In this document: piece by piece, positions 44,055 through 52,525 of the stretch | Position numbering within the stretch: the first letter of the stretch is position 1 | Layout of the letters: each line of letters begins with the position of its first letter | Source of the DNA: an uncultured Tenacibaculum sp. | Lineage (GTDB): Bacteria > Bacteroidota > Bacteroidia > Flavobacteriales > Flavobacteriaceae | Assembly (NCBI RefSeq): GCF_947499065.1 | Contig: NZ_CANMMT010000004.1 | Location: forward strand, 62,001 to 126,000 | Length of the DNA: 64,000 bases | Reading direction: 5' to 3' | Notes under the pieces: generated by a model | Told to the model about the DNA's origin: nothing | Database searches by the model: none | Seen by the model: the letters and a program-made list of their open reading frames with translations, nothing else | Position numbers and translations under genes: made by a program

Positions 44055-44756
44055 ATGAGATGTATTATAGTTGATGACGAACCTTTAGCAGTAGATATTA
44101 TTGAAACCTATGTTCAACGTGTTGGAAATATTGAAATTGTAGCCAAAACCAATAATTCTTTAGAGGCTTTATCTTTACTGCAACAACACGATTTAGACTT
44201 GGTTTTTTTAGATATTGAAATGCCAAATTTAACAGGTTTAGAATTAGTGAAATCTATATCTAATTTGCCTCAGTTTATTTTTACTACAGCCTATCCTCAG
44301 TATGCTTTAGATGGTTTTGAATTGAATGCAACCGATTATTTAGTAAAACCAATACCGTTTCCAAGATTTATAAAAGCTATAACAAAAGCAAGAGAGCTTT
44401 ATGAGTTAAAGCAAAGGAAAGATACTACGAATGAAGTTCAGAATGATTTCATTTTTGTAAAATCTGAATATGAAAATGTAAAAATAGAAACTAAAAATAT
44501 TATTTATATCGAGGGTTTAAAAGATTATATAAAGATAAAAACAATCGATTCAAGCTCATCCATACTTACCTTAATGAGTTTTAAAGCTATTTTAGAAAAA
44601 CTATCTTCAGTAAAATTTTTTCGTATTCACCGTTCATACATTGTAAATATAGATTACGTGTCTTCACATCAAAAAAACAAACTTATTGTAAATAATGAAC
44701 GTTTACCAATAGGTGAAACATACAAAGCTGCTATTTTAAAAAGATTAGGAGTCTAA
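44055..44756 (+). CDS. LytTR-family response regulator
   Basis: A 233-residue response regulator with a receiver domain (acidic Asp7, Asp8; phosphoacceptor Asp53 in FLDIEMP; TAYPQYA; Lys in YLVKPI) and a C-terminal LytTR domain from about 135 (FVKSEYENVKIETKNIIYIEGLKDY in part, RIHRSYIVNI). Cognate partner of the kinase 48 bases upstream. Candidate LytTR sites lie immediately downstream, before the Spy-like gene, suggesting that gene is a target. Confidence 0.95.
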   Translation: MRCIIVDDEPLAVDIIETYVQRVGNIEIVAKTNNSLEALSLLQQHDLDLVFLDIEMPNLTGLELVKSISNLPQFIFTTAYPQYALDGFELNATDYLVKPIPFPRFIKAITKARELYELKQRKDTTNEVQNDFIFVKSEYENVKIETKNIIYIEGLKDYIKIKTIDSSSSILTLMSFKAILEKLSSVKFFRIHRSYIVNIDYVSSHQKNKLIVNNERLPIGETYKAAILKRLGV

Positions 44757-44757
44757 A

Positions 44758-44790
44758 ACCAGTTTGTCTATACATTTTAAGAGTTGGTAT
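44758..44790 (+). promoter_or_regulatory. Two direct LytTR-type sites before the Spy-like gene
   Basis: CCAGTTTGT at 44759-44767 and AGAGTTGGT at 44780-44788 each match eight of nine positions of the LytTR consensus [TA][AC][CA]GTTN[AG][TG] and are 21 bases apart, one helical repeat pair with a 12-base spacer. A TACTTTTG -7 element follows 34 bases downstream. Confidence 0.5.
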
Positions 44791-44821
44791 AACAGATTCT
44801 ACTTTATTTATACCTCTAAAA

Positions 44822-44829
44822 TACTTTTG
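44822..44829 (+). promoter_or_regulatory. -7 promoter element (TACTTTTG) of the Spy-like gene
   Basis: TAnnTTTG match 24 bases before the ATG at 44854, with no -33 TTG; consistent with an activator-dependent promoter. Confidence 0.5.
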
Positions 44830-44853
44830 CTTGATAATTAAATAACAAACAAG

Positions 44854-45246
44854 ATGAATGTATTAAAGAAAATAACGGTTGTGATTGTATTGATGATTTC
44901 AACTATAGGTTTTAGTCAGTCAAAATTGGAAAAGTTTAAAGCAATTCCAGCAGAAGAAATGGCTAAAAAGAAAACAGATTTAATGAAGGAAAAATTAGGT
45001 CTCTCGGAAGAACAAGCAAAAGAAATTTTTAGAATCAATTTAGATGCTTTTAAAGCAAGGAAGGAAGTTGTAGAGAATTCATCAATGTTCAGTATTCGAA
45101 AAAAAATGAAAGCAGTAGGGAAGGAAGAGTATTTAAATTTAGAGAAAGTTTTGTCAGAAATTCAATTAAAAAAATATAATTCAAAAGTTAAAAAAGAATT
45201 GAAAGAAGCAATGAGTAATTGGATGGAGGAATGGAATAAAGAGTAG
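44854..45246 (+). CDS. Exported Spy/DUF4890-like helical protein
   Basis: A 130-residue exported protein (signal to GFSQ). The mature chain is helical and charged: EEMAKKKTDLMKEKLGLSEEQAKEIF and EEYLNLEKVLSEIQLKKYNSKVKKEL in outline, with KLGLSEEQ matching the LTEEQ-like element of Spy/DUF4890 proteins. Likely a periplasmic chaperone-type protein or envelope stress responder. It follows LytTR-type sites and precedes, on the same strand, a MarR gene with its own promoter. Confidence 0.65.
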   Translation: MNVLKKITVVIVLMISTIGFSQSKLEKFKAIPAEEMAKKKTDLMKEKLGLSEEQAKEIFRINLDAFKARKEVVENSSMFSIRKKMKAVGKEEYLNLEKVLSEIQLKKYNSKVKKELKEAMSNWMEEWNKE

Positions 45247-45282
45247 TTTTTTTTAAGTTAACAATTTTAACAGAAAGTTAAC

Positions 45283-45300
45283 TAGTTGCATATGCAACTA
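45283..45300. promoter_or_regulatory. 18-bp perfect palindrome, probable MarR operator
   Basis: TAGTTGCATATGCAACTA is a perfect palindrome. It is placed where the -33 element of the promoter at 45317 would be, so repressor binding would block RNA polymerase. TTGCATATGCAA-type sites are known for MarR-family regulators. Confidence 0.75.
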
Positions 45301-45316
45301 AATTAATCTTTTAATC

Positions 45317-45324
45317 TAACTTTG
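45317..45324 (+). promoter_or_regulatory. -7 promoter element (TAACTTTG) of the MarR-RND operon
   Basis: TAnnTTTG match 23 bases before the ATG at 45347, 17 bases after the palindrome. Confidence 0.55.
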
Positions 45325-45346
45325 CGTCTAATAAAGGAACGGGAAT

Positions 45347-45802
45347 ATGGATTTAGAGAAAACATTAGCGCCCTGGTTAGGAAGGACAATGAAAATGATA
45401 GATAATCATATTCAGGATTTATTTTATGAGAAAAATATAAACTTGACTAAAATACAATGGGTTCTTTTAAAAAAGTTAGAAGAAAAGAATGGAGTGCCAC
45501 AACAGGAGCTAGCTTTTTTAACAGGTAGAGATAAGACCTCTTTGACTAGGCTGATAAATACTATGGAAAAGAAAAGTTTAGTAGCAAGAATTCCTTCGAA
45601 ATCAGATAGAAGAATAAATCATATTCATTTGACAAAAAAAGGAGAAGAATTGCTTAAAGAAACCATGCCAATAATGGACAGTTTTGTAACATCATTACAA
45701 GAAAATATTTCAGAAAAAGAAATAAAAGATACAATTAATGTAATTAAGAAAGTACAAGGAAATTTAATACAAAAATCAACTAAAGGTTGTGGTAGCAACT
45801 AA
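45347..45802 (+). CDS. MarR-family transcriptional regulator
   Basis: A 151-residue winged-helix repressor. LTKIQWVLLKKLEEKNGVPQQELAFL contains the recognition helix lead-in; TSLTRLINTMEKKSLVARIPSKSDRR is the recognition helix and wing with the classic DRR. It is first gene of the efflux operon and sits directly behind a palindrome, so it likely represses its own operon until a small molecule releases it. The ligand is unknown. Confidence 0.92.
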   Translation: MDLEKTLAPWLGRTMKMIDNHIQDLFYEKNINLTKIQWVLLKKLEEKNGVPQQELAFLTGRDKTSLTRLINTMEKKSLVARIPSKSDRRINHIHLTKKGEELLKETMPIMDSFVTSLQENISEKEIKDTINVIKKVQGNLIQKSTKGCGSN

Positions 45803-45812
45803 AATATAGAAC

Positions 45813-46943
45813 ATGAGAAAAGTAATTATTGTAGTGGCAGGAATAGTGGTGTTAGGATTAGCATTTTTAATATCAAACTATTTAAAAAACAGTAAAAAAG
45901 TACCAGAACAAAAAGTAACAAAAGTAGAAAAAACTGTTTTTGTAAAAGAGGTGAAAAATGGAGATGTAGCGATTAATATTTCAGCAAATGGAAATTTAGT
46001 AGCTAAAAATAAAGTAGATATTTACTCTGAAGTACAAGGGGTTTTACAAAATACTGGGAAAGATTTTAGAGTAGGAGTATCTTATAAAAAAGGACAAACA
46101 CTTTTAAAAATTAATAATCAAGAGTTTTATGCGTCTATTCAATCACAAAGAAGTTCGTTACAAAATTTAATAGCTTCAATAATGCCAGATATGCGTTTGG
46201 ATTACCCAGATTCATTTGAAAGCTGGAATGCTTACTTGAAAAACTTTGATATTAATAAAACGGTACAACCACTTCCAGTACCAAAGTCAGATAAAGAGAA
46301 GTATTTTATAACAGGAAGAAATATCTATACCACATTTTATACTATCAAAAATCTAGAAACAAAATTAGGAAAGTACAACATTAGAGCTCCTTTTAATGGG
46401 GTTTTAACTGAGGCTTTGGTAACTAACGGAACTTTGGTAAGATCAGGACAAAAAATGGGAGAGTTCATTGATAATTCTGTATTTGAATTAGCATTATCGG
46501 TAAATGGAGGATTGGTAGATGTTTTAGAAGTAGGTAAGCTAGTAGCGTTGCATAACCTAGAAAAGACCAAGGTTTGGAAAGGAAAAGTTTCTAGAATTAA
46601 TGGAAAAATAGATCAAGCTTCACAAACAGTTCAAGTATTTATAGAAGTAAAAGGAAAGGATTTAAGAGAAGGAATGTACTTAGAGGCAAATGTACCTGTT
46701 AAATCAGAAAAAGAAGCCATAGAGGTAAATAGAAAATTGTTAGTTGAAAATAAAGCAGTGTATGTGGTAAGGAATAATGTTTTAGACTTAGTTGAAATTA
46801 ACCCAGTGCACTTCAATGAAAATACAGTAGTAATAAAAGGGTTAGCTAATGGAGAAGAATTAGTGAATAAACCAGTTGCAGGAGCTTATGCAGGAATGCC
46901 AGTTAAAATATTTTCAGAAAATAAAAGCACAGCAAAAAAATAA
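45813..46943 (+). CDS. RND efflux periplasmic adaptor (membrane fusion protein)
   Basis: A 376-residue HlyD/AcrA-type adaptor with N-terminal membrane anchor (IIVVAGIVVLGLAFLIS). The lipoyl halves are GDVAINISANGNLVAKNKVDIYSEV and YNIRAPFNGVLTEALVTNGTLV in outline, followed by a beta-barrel and a membrane-proximal domain (VVIKGLANGEELV). The hairpin between the lipoyl halves is short and unusual (SWNAYLKNFDINKTVQPLP). Operon partner of the pump and TolC genes 3 bases downstream. Confidence 0.9.
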   Translation: MRKVIIVVAGIVVLGLAFLISNYLKNSKKVPEQKVTKVEKTVFVKEVKNGDVAINISANGNLVAKNKVDIYSEVQGVLQNTGKDFRVGVSYKKGQTLLKINNQEFYASIQSQRSSLQNLIASIMPDMRLDYPDSFESWNAYLKNFDINKTVQPLPVPKSDKEKYFITGRNIYTTFYTIKNLETKLGKYNIRAPFNGVLTEALVTNGTLVRSGQKMGEFIDNSVFELALSVNGGLVDVLEVGKLVALHNLEKTKVWKGKVSRINGKIDQASQTVQVFIEVKGKDLREGMYLEANVPVKSEKEAIEVNRKLLVENKAVYVVRNNVLDLVEINPVHFNENTVVIKGLANGEELVNKPVAGAYAGMPVKIFSENKSTAKK

Positions 46944-46946
46944 GAT

Positions 46947-49900
46947 ATGAAAAAAGTAATAGCATATTTTATAAAGTATCCCGTAGCAGTAAACATTATT
47001 ATTATAACTTTTGTGATATTAGGATTTTTTGGATATTCATCACTAAAATCATCTTTCTTTCCATTAACAAATGCAAAATTTATTAATATTAATGTTGCAT
47101 ACCCTGGGGCATCACCTCAAGAAATTGAAGAAGGAGTTGTTTTAAAAATAGAAGATAACTTAAAAGGGTTAGTAGGAGTAGATAGAGTAACATCGACATC
47201 CTCAGAAAATGCCGCAACTATTTCGGTAGAAACTTTAAAAGGTTATGATATAAATGTTGTTTTAGCAGATGTTAAAAATGCAGTAGATAAAGTTCCAAAC
47301 TTTCCAACAGGAATGGAACCAGCAGTAGTTGCTAAAATAGAGAATATAGCAGAAACCATAAGTTTTGTAGTTACCGGAGATGATATTTCGCTAAAATCAT
47401 TAAAAAATATAGCGAGAGAAATAGAAAATGACATCAGAAGAATAGATGGAATTTCACAAATTTCAATTTCAGGATATCCAGAAGAAGAAATAGAAATAGC
47501 CGTAAGAGAAAATGATTTATTAGCATACGAACTAACATTTAATCAAGTAGCTAATGCAGTTTCTACAGCAAATATTTTAACAACAGGAGGATCGGTTAAA
47601 ACAGATGCAGAAGAGTATTTAATACGTGCTAATAACAGGTCATACTACGGAGATGAATTAGATAATTTAGTAGTAAAAGCAGACGCTTCAGGGAGAATAA
47701 TTAGATTAAAAGATGTTGCAACAGTAAGAGATATTTGGAATGAAACACCTAATAGAAATTTTTACAATGGAAATTTAGCGGTAAGAATGCAGGTGAGTAA
47801 TACAAATAGTGAAGATTTACTTACATCAGCAGAAAAAATAAACGAATACATTGAAAAGTTTAATGTAGAACACGATAATGTAAAAATAGAGGTAACGAGA
47901 GACTCTTCAATAACATTAAACCAGCGTACAGAATTGTTATTTAAAAATGCATGGCAAGGAATGTTATTGGTAATGCTATTTTTATCATTATTTCTACGTC
48001 CACGATTAGCCTTTTGGGTGGCAGCTGGATTACCAGTTGCATTCTTCGGAATGTTTATGTTAGCTGGATATTTTAATATTACAATAAATGTGTTATCGCT
48101 ATTTGGAATGATCATTGTAATTGGTATTCTGGTAGATGATGGAATTGTAATATCAGAAAATATTTACCATCATTATGAGAAAGGGAAAAATCCAATTAGA
48201 GCAGCTATAGATGGTACAATGGAAGTAGTGCCACCAATTATATCAGCCATAAGTACTACCGTTTTAGCATTCTCATTATTTTTCTTTTTAGATGGGAATA
48301 TAGGGGAGTTTTTTGGAGAAGTAGCAACTGTGGTAGCATTAACGTTAATTCTTTCATTAGTAGAAGCGTTAATTATTTTACCAGCTCACGTAGCACATTC
48401 AAAAGCACTAGATAGAAATCAAAAGTTATACAAGTTTAATAAATACGCAGAAGAGTTAATGGATTTTATGCGGGATAAATTATATGCTCCTGCATTAAAA
48501 TTTGTATTAGAAAATAAGTTTTTTGGTATAATAATTCCAATATCATTATTAGTATTAACAAAAGGAGCTTTTGAAGGAGGAATTATTAAAGGAACTTTTT
48601 TTCCATCTATAGCAAGTGATAGAGTTTCGGTTAACTTAACAATGCCGCAAGGAACCAATGAGAAAATTACAGATAGTATCATATCAGTAATAGAAGCAAA
48701 AACTTGGGAAGTAGAGAAAGAATTTACTAAAAAGTATGGAGTAGAAGGTGAACCAGTAGTAGAAAATATTTTAAAACAAATAGGACCAGGATCTGCTAAA
48801 GCATCTTTACGAATTAATTTATTACCTGGAGAAACACGTTCTTTTAGTTCAAGAGAAATTACCAATGCAATTAGAGAAAGAGTAGGAGAAGTATATGGAG
48901 TAGAAACGCTAACCTTTGGTTCGGGAGGTAATTTTGGAGGAAGTCCAGTATCAGTTTCTTTATTAAGTAATAATATAACTGAGCTAAAAGCGGCTAAGAC
49001 AGAGTTAAAAGAAGAGTTAAAAAAGAATCAAGATTTAAAAGATGTTACTGATAACGATCCGCAAGGGATTAAAGAAATTAAAATTCAATTAAAAGAGAAT
49101 GCCTATTTATTAGGATTGAATTTGAACGAGGTAATGTCGCAAATAAGAAGTGGTTTTTTTGGTAGACAAGCACAGCGTTTTCAAAGAGGGCAAGATGAAA
49201 TAAAAGTATGGGTTAGGTATAATAAAGAAGAGCGATCGTCAATTAAAAATTTAGATGACATGCGAATCGTAACTCCTACAGGAAGTAGAATTCCGCTTTC
49301 AGAAATAGCAAGTTATCAAATTGAAAGAGGTGAAATATCAATTAGTCACTTAGATGGACAAAGAGAGATAAAGGTAGAAGCAGATTTAAAAACCACCCAA
49401 GGAAGTGCTACAGATATCCTTACAGATATTCAAGAGAGAATAATGCCAGAAATTTCGGCAAAATATCCATCAGTAACAGCCTTATATGAAGGACAAAATA
49501 GAGAGGCTTCAAAAGTATCTAGTTCAGCAAAAATAGTTGGGCCAGTAATTTTATTGTTAATCTATATTGTTATTGTATTTACGTTTAGATCATATGGGCA
49601 ACCATTTATGCTATTAATTATGGTACCATTTAGTTTGATAGGAGTTGCTTGGGGTCACTGGATTCATGGGTTTGCTGTAAATATTTTATCACTTCTAGGA
49701 ATTATTGCTTTAATAGGAATTATGGTTAATGATGGATTAGTCCTTATTAGCAAGTTCAATAGTTATCTAAAAGAAGGGATGGAATATGAAGAGGCTTTAT
49801 TTGCAGCAGGTAAATCAAGATTCAGAGCAATATTTTTAACAACAATAACTACAGTAGCTGGATTAGCACCTTTAATTTTTGAAACAAGTAGGCAAGCTCA

Positions 49901-50108
49901 GTTCCTAATTCCAATGGCAATATCTATTGCTTATGGAATTGTGATAGCGACATTTTTAACACTTTTAACGCTACCAATATTATTGTCTATATCTAATTAC
50001 TCAAAAGTATATACTAAGTGGTTATGGACAGGAAAAAAGCCAAGTAGAGAAGAAGTAGAAAGGGCTATTAAAGAATTAGAAGCAGAAAACGAAGAATCAG
50101 AAAAGTAA
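46947..50108 (+). CDS. RND efflux pump inner membrane permease (AcrB family)
   Basis: A 1053-residue RND transporter of the hydrophobe/amphiphile efflux group. It has 12 TM helices in two halves with two large periplasmic loops. TM4 carries the proton-relay aspartates (GILVDDGIVISENIY) and TM10 has IGIMVNDGLVLI where a Lys is usual in AcrB, a small difference from the E. coli pump. Energised by proton motive force. Substrates are not readable. Starts 3 bases after the adaptor. Confidence 0.95.
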   Translation: MKKVIAYFIKYPVAVNIIIITFVILGFFGYSSLKSSFFPLTNAKFININVAYPGASPQEIEEGVVLKIEDNLKGLVGVDRVTSTSSENAATISVETLKGYDINVVLADVKNAVDKVPNFPTGMEPAVVAKIENIAETISFVVTGDDISLKSLKNIAREIENDIRRIDGISQISISGYPEEEIEIAVRENDLLAYELTFNQVANAVSTANILTTGGSVKTDAEEYLIRANNRSYYGDELDNLVVKADASGRIIRLKDVATVRDIWNETPNRNFYNGNLAVRMQVSNTNSEDLLTSAEKINEYIEKFNVEHDNVKIEVTRDSSITLNQRTELLFKNAWQGMLLVMLFLSLFLRPRLAFWVAAGLPVAFFGMFMLAGYFNITINVLSLFGMIIVIGILVDDGIVISENIYHHYEKGKNPIRAAIDGTMEVVPPIISAISTTVLAFSLFFFLDGNIGEFFGEVATVVALTLILSLVEALIILPAHVAHSKALDRNQKLYKFNKYAEELMDFMRDKLYAPALKFVLENKFFGIIIPISLLVLTKGAFEGGIIKGTFFPSIASDRVSVNLTMPQGTNEKITDSIISVIEAKTWEVEKEFTKKYGVEGEPVVENILKQIGPGSAKASLRINLLPGETRSFSSREITNAIRERVGEVYGVETLTFGSGGNFGGSPVSVSLLSNNITELKAAKTELKEELKKNQDLKDVTDNDPQGIKEIKIQLKENAYLLGLNLNEVMSQIRSGFFGRQAQRFQRGQDEIKVWVRYNKEERSSIKNLDDMRIVTPTGSRIPLSEIASYQIERGEISISHLDGQREIKVEADLKTTQGSATDILTDIQERIMPEISAKYPSVTALYEGQNREASKVSSSAKIVGPVILLLIYIVIVFTFRSYGQPFMLLIMVPFSLIGVAWGHWIHGFAVNILSLLGIIALIGIMVNDGLVLISKFNSYLKEGMEYEEALFAAGKSRFRAIFLTTITTVAGLAPLIFETSRQAQFLIPMAISIAYGIVIATFLTLLTLPILLSISNYSKVYTKWLWTGKKPSREEVERAIKELEAENEESEK

Positions 50109-50120
50109 AAGAAAACAGAA

Positions 50121-51443
50121 ATGAAAAAAATACATTTAATCATAGGGTGTTTATTCACTAGTATTTCTTTTTACGGACAAGAAGTATTAAGTAAGGAGAA
50201 GGCAGTAGAAATAACACTAGCGAATAATTACGATATTAGAGTAACAAAGAATAATTTAGAAACCGCTAAAAACAATAAAAGTATTTATAACAGCGGATAT
50301 TTACCAACTGTTACGGGAAATGCTGGAGCAAATTATAGTAAGAACAATACGGATCTTGAATTTCAAAACGGAACTACGAATTCAGTTACAGGAGCTGAAT
50401 CAAAATCATACAATGCATCAGTAGGATTGAATTATACTATTTTCAACGGGTTTAACAGGCAAAATACCTTTAAACGATTAAAAGAAAATTATAATTTAAC
50501 AGAATTACAAGCACGACAAGTAATGGAAAATACGTTAACTACATTGTTTTTAGCCTATTATGAAGTAGGAAGGTTGACGGAAAATGAAAAGACTCAAAAA
50601 GAAACATTAGAAATTTCTAAAAAGAGATTAGAAAGAGCTAAGTATAATTTTGATTATGGTCAGAATACTAAGTTAGAAGTGCTGAATGCAGAAGTTGATG
50701 TTAATAATGATAGTATTACATATATAGATTTAAAACGTCAATTATCGAACGCGAAAAGAGATTTAAACGTGGTATTGGGTAGAAGTGTAAACACCCCTGT
50801 AAAAGTAGATACCAATGTAACCTACGCAATTGATTTAAATTTGATAGATGTTTTACAAAAGGCTAAAACAAGCAATGCAGCTATTTTACAGGCAAAAAAG
50901 AACATTGAATTAAGGCAATTGGATGTGAAAATTAATAGAGCAGGATGGATGCCAAACGTAAGTTTAACAAGTTCATATGCTTGGAATAAAAGTAATAATG
51001 ATGCTACCAATGAGTTTAGTCCAATATCAAACACACAAACTGGGGTAAATGCAGGTTTAAGTTTGTCTTGGAATATTTTTGATGGAGGAAGAACTAAAAC
51101 TAATGTAGCGAATGCAAAAATAGCTTTAGAAACACAAGAAATTCAAAAACAACAGCAAGAGGAGCAATTAGAAAGAGATGTGAATAATGCTTGGGAGACA
51201 TATCAAAATGCATTGTTTTCGTTACAAGCCCAAGAAAAAAATGTAACAACGAATAAACGTAATTTTGAACGAACTAATGAGCGATACAAATTAGGGCAAA
51301 TTACTTCAATAGATTTCCGTCAGGCTCAGATTAATTTAATTAACGCAGAGTTAAGTGTAAGTAGAGCAAAGTATACTGCTAAAAATGCAGAGCTTCAGCT
51401 ATTGCAATTAGCGGGAACATTGTTAGATAATAAGAATTTTTAA
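50121..51443 (+). CDS. TolC-family outer membrane efflux protein
   Basis: A 440-residue exported outer membrane channel (signal to FYGQE). Two internal repeats typical of the TolC/OEP fold are seen, each with helical coiled coils: the first has KEKAVEITLANNYDIRV and LEISKKRLERAKYNFDYGQNTKLEVLNAEVDVNN, the second DVLQKAKTSNAAI and QLERDVNNAWETYQNAL. It completes a tripartite efflux system with the adaptor and pump. Ends at a terminator. Confidence 0.93.
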   Translation: MKKIHLIIGCLFTSISFYGQEVLSKEKAVEITLANNYDIRVTKNNLETAKNNKSIYNSGYLPTVTGNAGANYSKNNTDLEFQNGTTNSVTGAESKSYNASVGLNYTIFNGFNRQNTFKRLKENYNLTELQARQVMENTLTTLFLAYYEVGRLTENEKTQKETLEISKKRLERAKYNFDYGQNTKLEVLNAEVDVNNDSITYIDLKRQLSNAKRDLNVVLGRSVNTPVKVDTNVTYAIDLNLIDVLQKAKTSNAAILQAKKNIELRQLDVKINRAGWMPNVSLTSSYAWNKSNNDATNEFSPISNTQTGVNAGLSLSWNIFDGGRTKTNVANAKIALETQEIQKQQQEEQLERDVNNAWETYQNALFSLQAQEKNVTTNKRNFERTNERYKLGQITSIDFRQAQINLINAELSVSRAKYTAKNAELQLLQLAGTLLDNKNF

Positions 51444-51460
51444 ATTCTATGTATAAAACA

Positions 51461-51490
51461 AAAACCGAAGCTTTAAGCTTCGGTTTTTTT
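51461..51490. terminator. Bidirectional terminator at the operon end
   Basis: AAAACCGAAGCTT pairs with AAGCTTCGGTTTT around a short loop, flanked by A- and T-runs. It overlaps the stop of the convergent thioesterase gene. Confidence 0.88.
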
Positions 51491-52034
51491 ATAATTCAAT
51501 TTTGATATTATATTTTTCTAAATCTTTTGCGTGCTCTTGTACAGAGAAGTTTTCACTATCAAATTCTTCGAGTCTATTTTTTCTAGTTTCATTTCTATGA
51601 ATAGCTTCTAAAAATCTACGCATTTCATTATCGTTACTAATTATAATGCCAGGTACTTTAGAGTTACTTCCCTGCTCATTTTTAGCAACCATAGTAAAAT
51701 AAGAAGAATTACAGTGTTTTACATTACCTGTTTGGATGTTTTGAGATTCTACACGGATTCCTACTACCATAGAAGTATTTCCAACATAATTAATAGAAGC
51801 TCTCATAGTAACTAACTCGCCAACCTCAATAGGGTTAATAAAATTAACGGTATCTACAGAGGCAGTAACACAATAAGTTCCTGAATGTTTAGAAGCACAA
51901 GCAAAGGCAATTTGATCCATTAGGTTCAAGATATAACCACCGTGAATTTTACCACTAAAATTTGCATGTGAAGGAAGCATTAGTTCAGAAATTGTAATGC
52001 AAGTATCTTCTATTTTTTTATAATTATTGTTCAT
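51489..52034 (-). CDS. Acyl-CoA thioesterase (hotdog fold)
   Basis: A 181-residue thioesterase of the YciA/BACH type. ANFSGKIHGGYILNLMDQIAFACASKHSG contains the HGG active loop and the Asp of the hotdog helix; VTASVDTVNFINPIEVGELV is the second conserved strand; RVESQNIQTG follows. It cleaves long-chain or branched acyl-CoA. The C-terminal tail of about 50 charged residues is extra. The start overlaps the upstream gene by 11 bases. Confidence 0.88.
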   Translation of the reverse strand: MNNNYKKIEDTCITISELMLPSHANFSGKIHGGYILNLMDQIAFACASKHSGTYCVTASVDTVNFINPIEVGELVTMRASINYVGNTSMVVGIRVESQNIQTGNVKHCNSSYFTMVAKNEQGSNSKVPGIIISNDNEMRRFLEAIHRNETRKNRLEEFDSENFSVQEHAKDLEKYNIKIEL

Positions 52035-52410
52035 TTTCTTTAGTAACTCCTCTAAAATGTGGAGAAGCTTCTTCTTCCACTTTAGTAATAAAATATTTAG
52101 TATCTCCTAACCAAAAGAAAGTTCCAAAACGTTCTTTATAAGTAACTTTTACATACCTACCTTGGTATTTTTTTAAATTATCAATAACGGTAGTTTCTTT
52201 ATCTTCTACTGAAAAAGAAAAAATTTGAGCTCCAGAAATTCCTTGACTAATTTCTCCTTCCCAAGTTTTAACAAATACACCTTTATGACTAATCTTGATT
52301 AGTTCACCAGATCGAACACCTTCGCTATAAGGAACATAATAAATAAATGCATAGTATATACCAGCAACTAATAAAATAATACCAATAATAAGGGCTAAAA
52401 TCTTTTTCAT
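52024..52410 (-). CDS. Single-pass membrane protein, flavobacterial family of unknown function
   Basis: A 128-residue protein with a hydrophobic N-terminus (MKKILALIIGIILLVAGIYYAF) followed by a short domain with GVFVKTWEGEISQ, FSFSVEDKE and GRYVKVTYKERFG. This family is often labelled 6-phosphogluconate dehydrogenase in flavobacterial annotations, which is not credible because there is no nucleotide-binding motif and it is far too short. Overlaps the thioesterase by 11 bases and so is cotranscribed. Confidence 0.7.
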   Translation of the reverse strand: MKKILALIIGIILLVAGIYYAFIYYVPYSEGVRSGELIKISHKGVFVKTWEGEISQGISGAQIFSFSVEDKETTVIDNLKKYQGRYVKVTYKERFGTFFWLGDTKYFITKVEEEASPHFRGVTKENEQ

Positions 52411-52447
52411 TGTTTAAAAATTAAAAACCAATTAGGTTTTGTTAGGA

Positions 52448-52455
52448 CAAAAGTA
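52448..52455 (-). promoter_or_regulatory. -7 promoter element (TACTTTTG) of the thioesterase operon
   Basis: Minus-strand TAnnTTTG match 38 bases upstream of the ATG at 52410. Confidence 0.45.
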
Positions 52456-52494
52456 ATATTAAAAAATTAGACTTAAAAAATCAAAGGAAAGTAG

Positions 52495-52502
52495 TAAGTT
52501 TG
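52495..52502 (+). promoter_or_regulatory. -7 promoter element (TAAGTTTG) of the GlmU-like gene
   Basis: TAnnTTTG match ending at 52502; it contains the alternative GTG start, which argues for the ATG at 52526 as the true start. Confidence 0.5.
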
Positions 52503-52525
52503 TGTATCTACAAAAAGAAACAGAA

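Noticed and set aside
47762..48115. Minus-strand frame inside the RND pump gene
   Set aside because: Shadow of the pump; no promoter and no sensible product.
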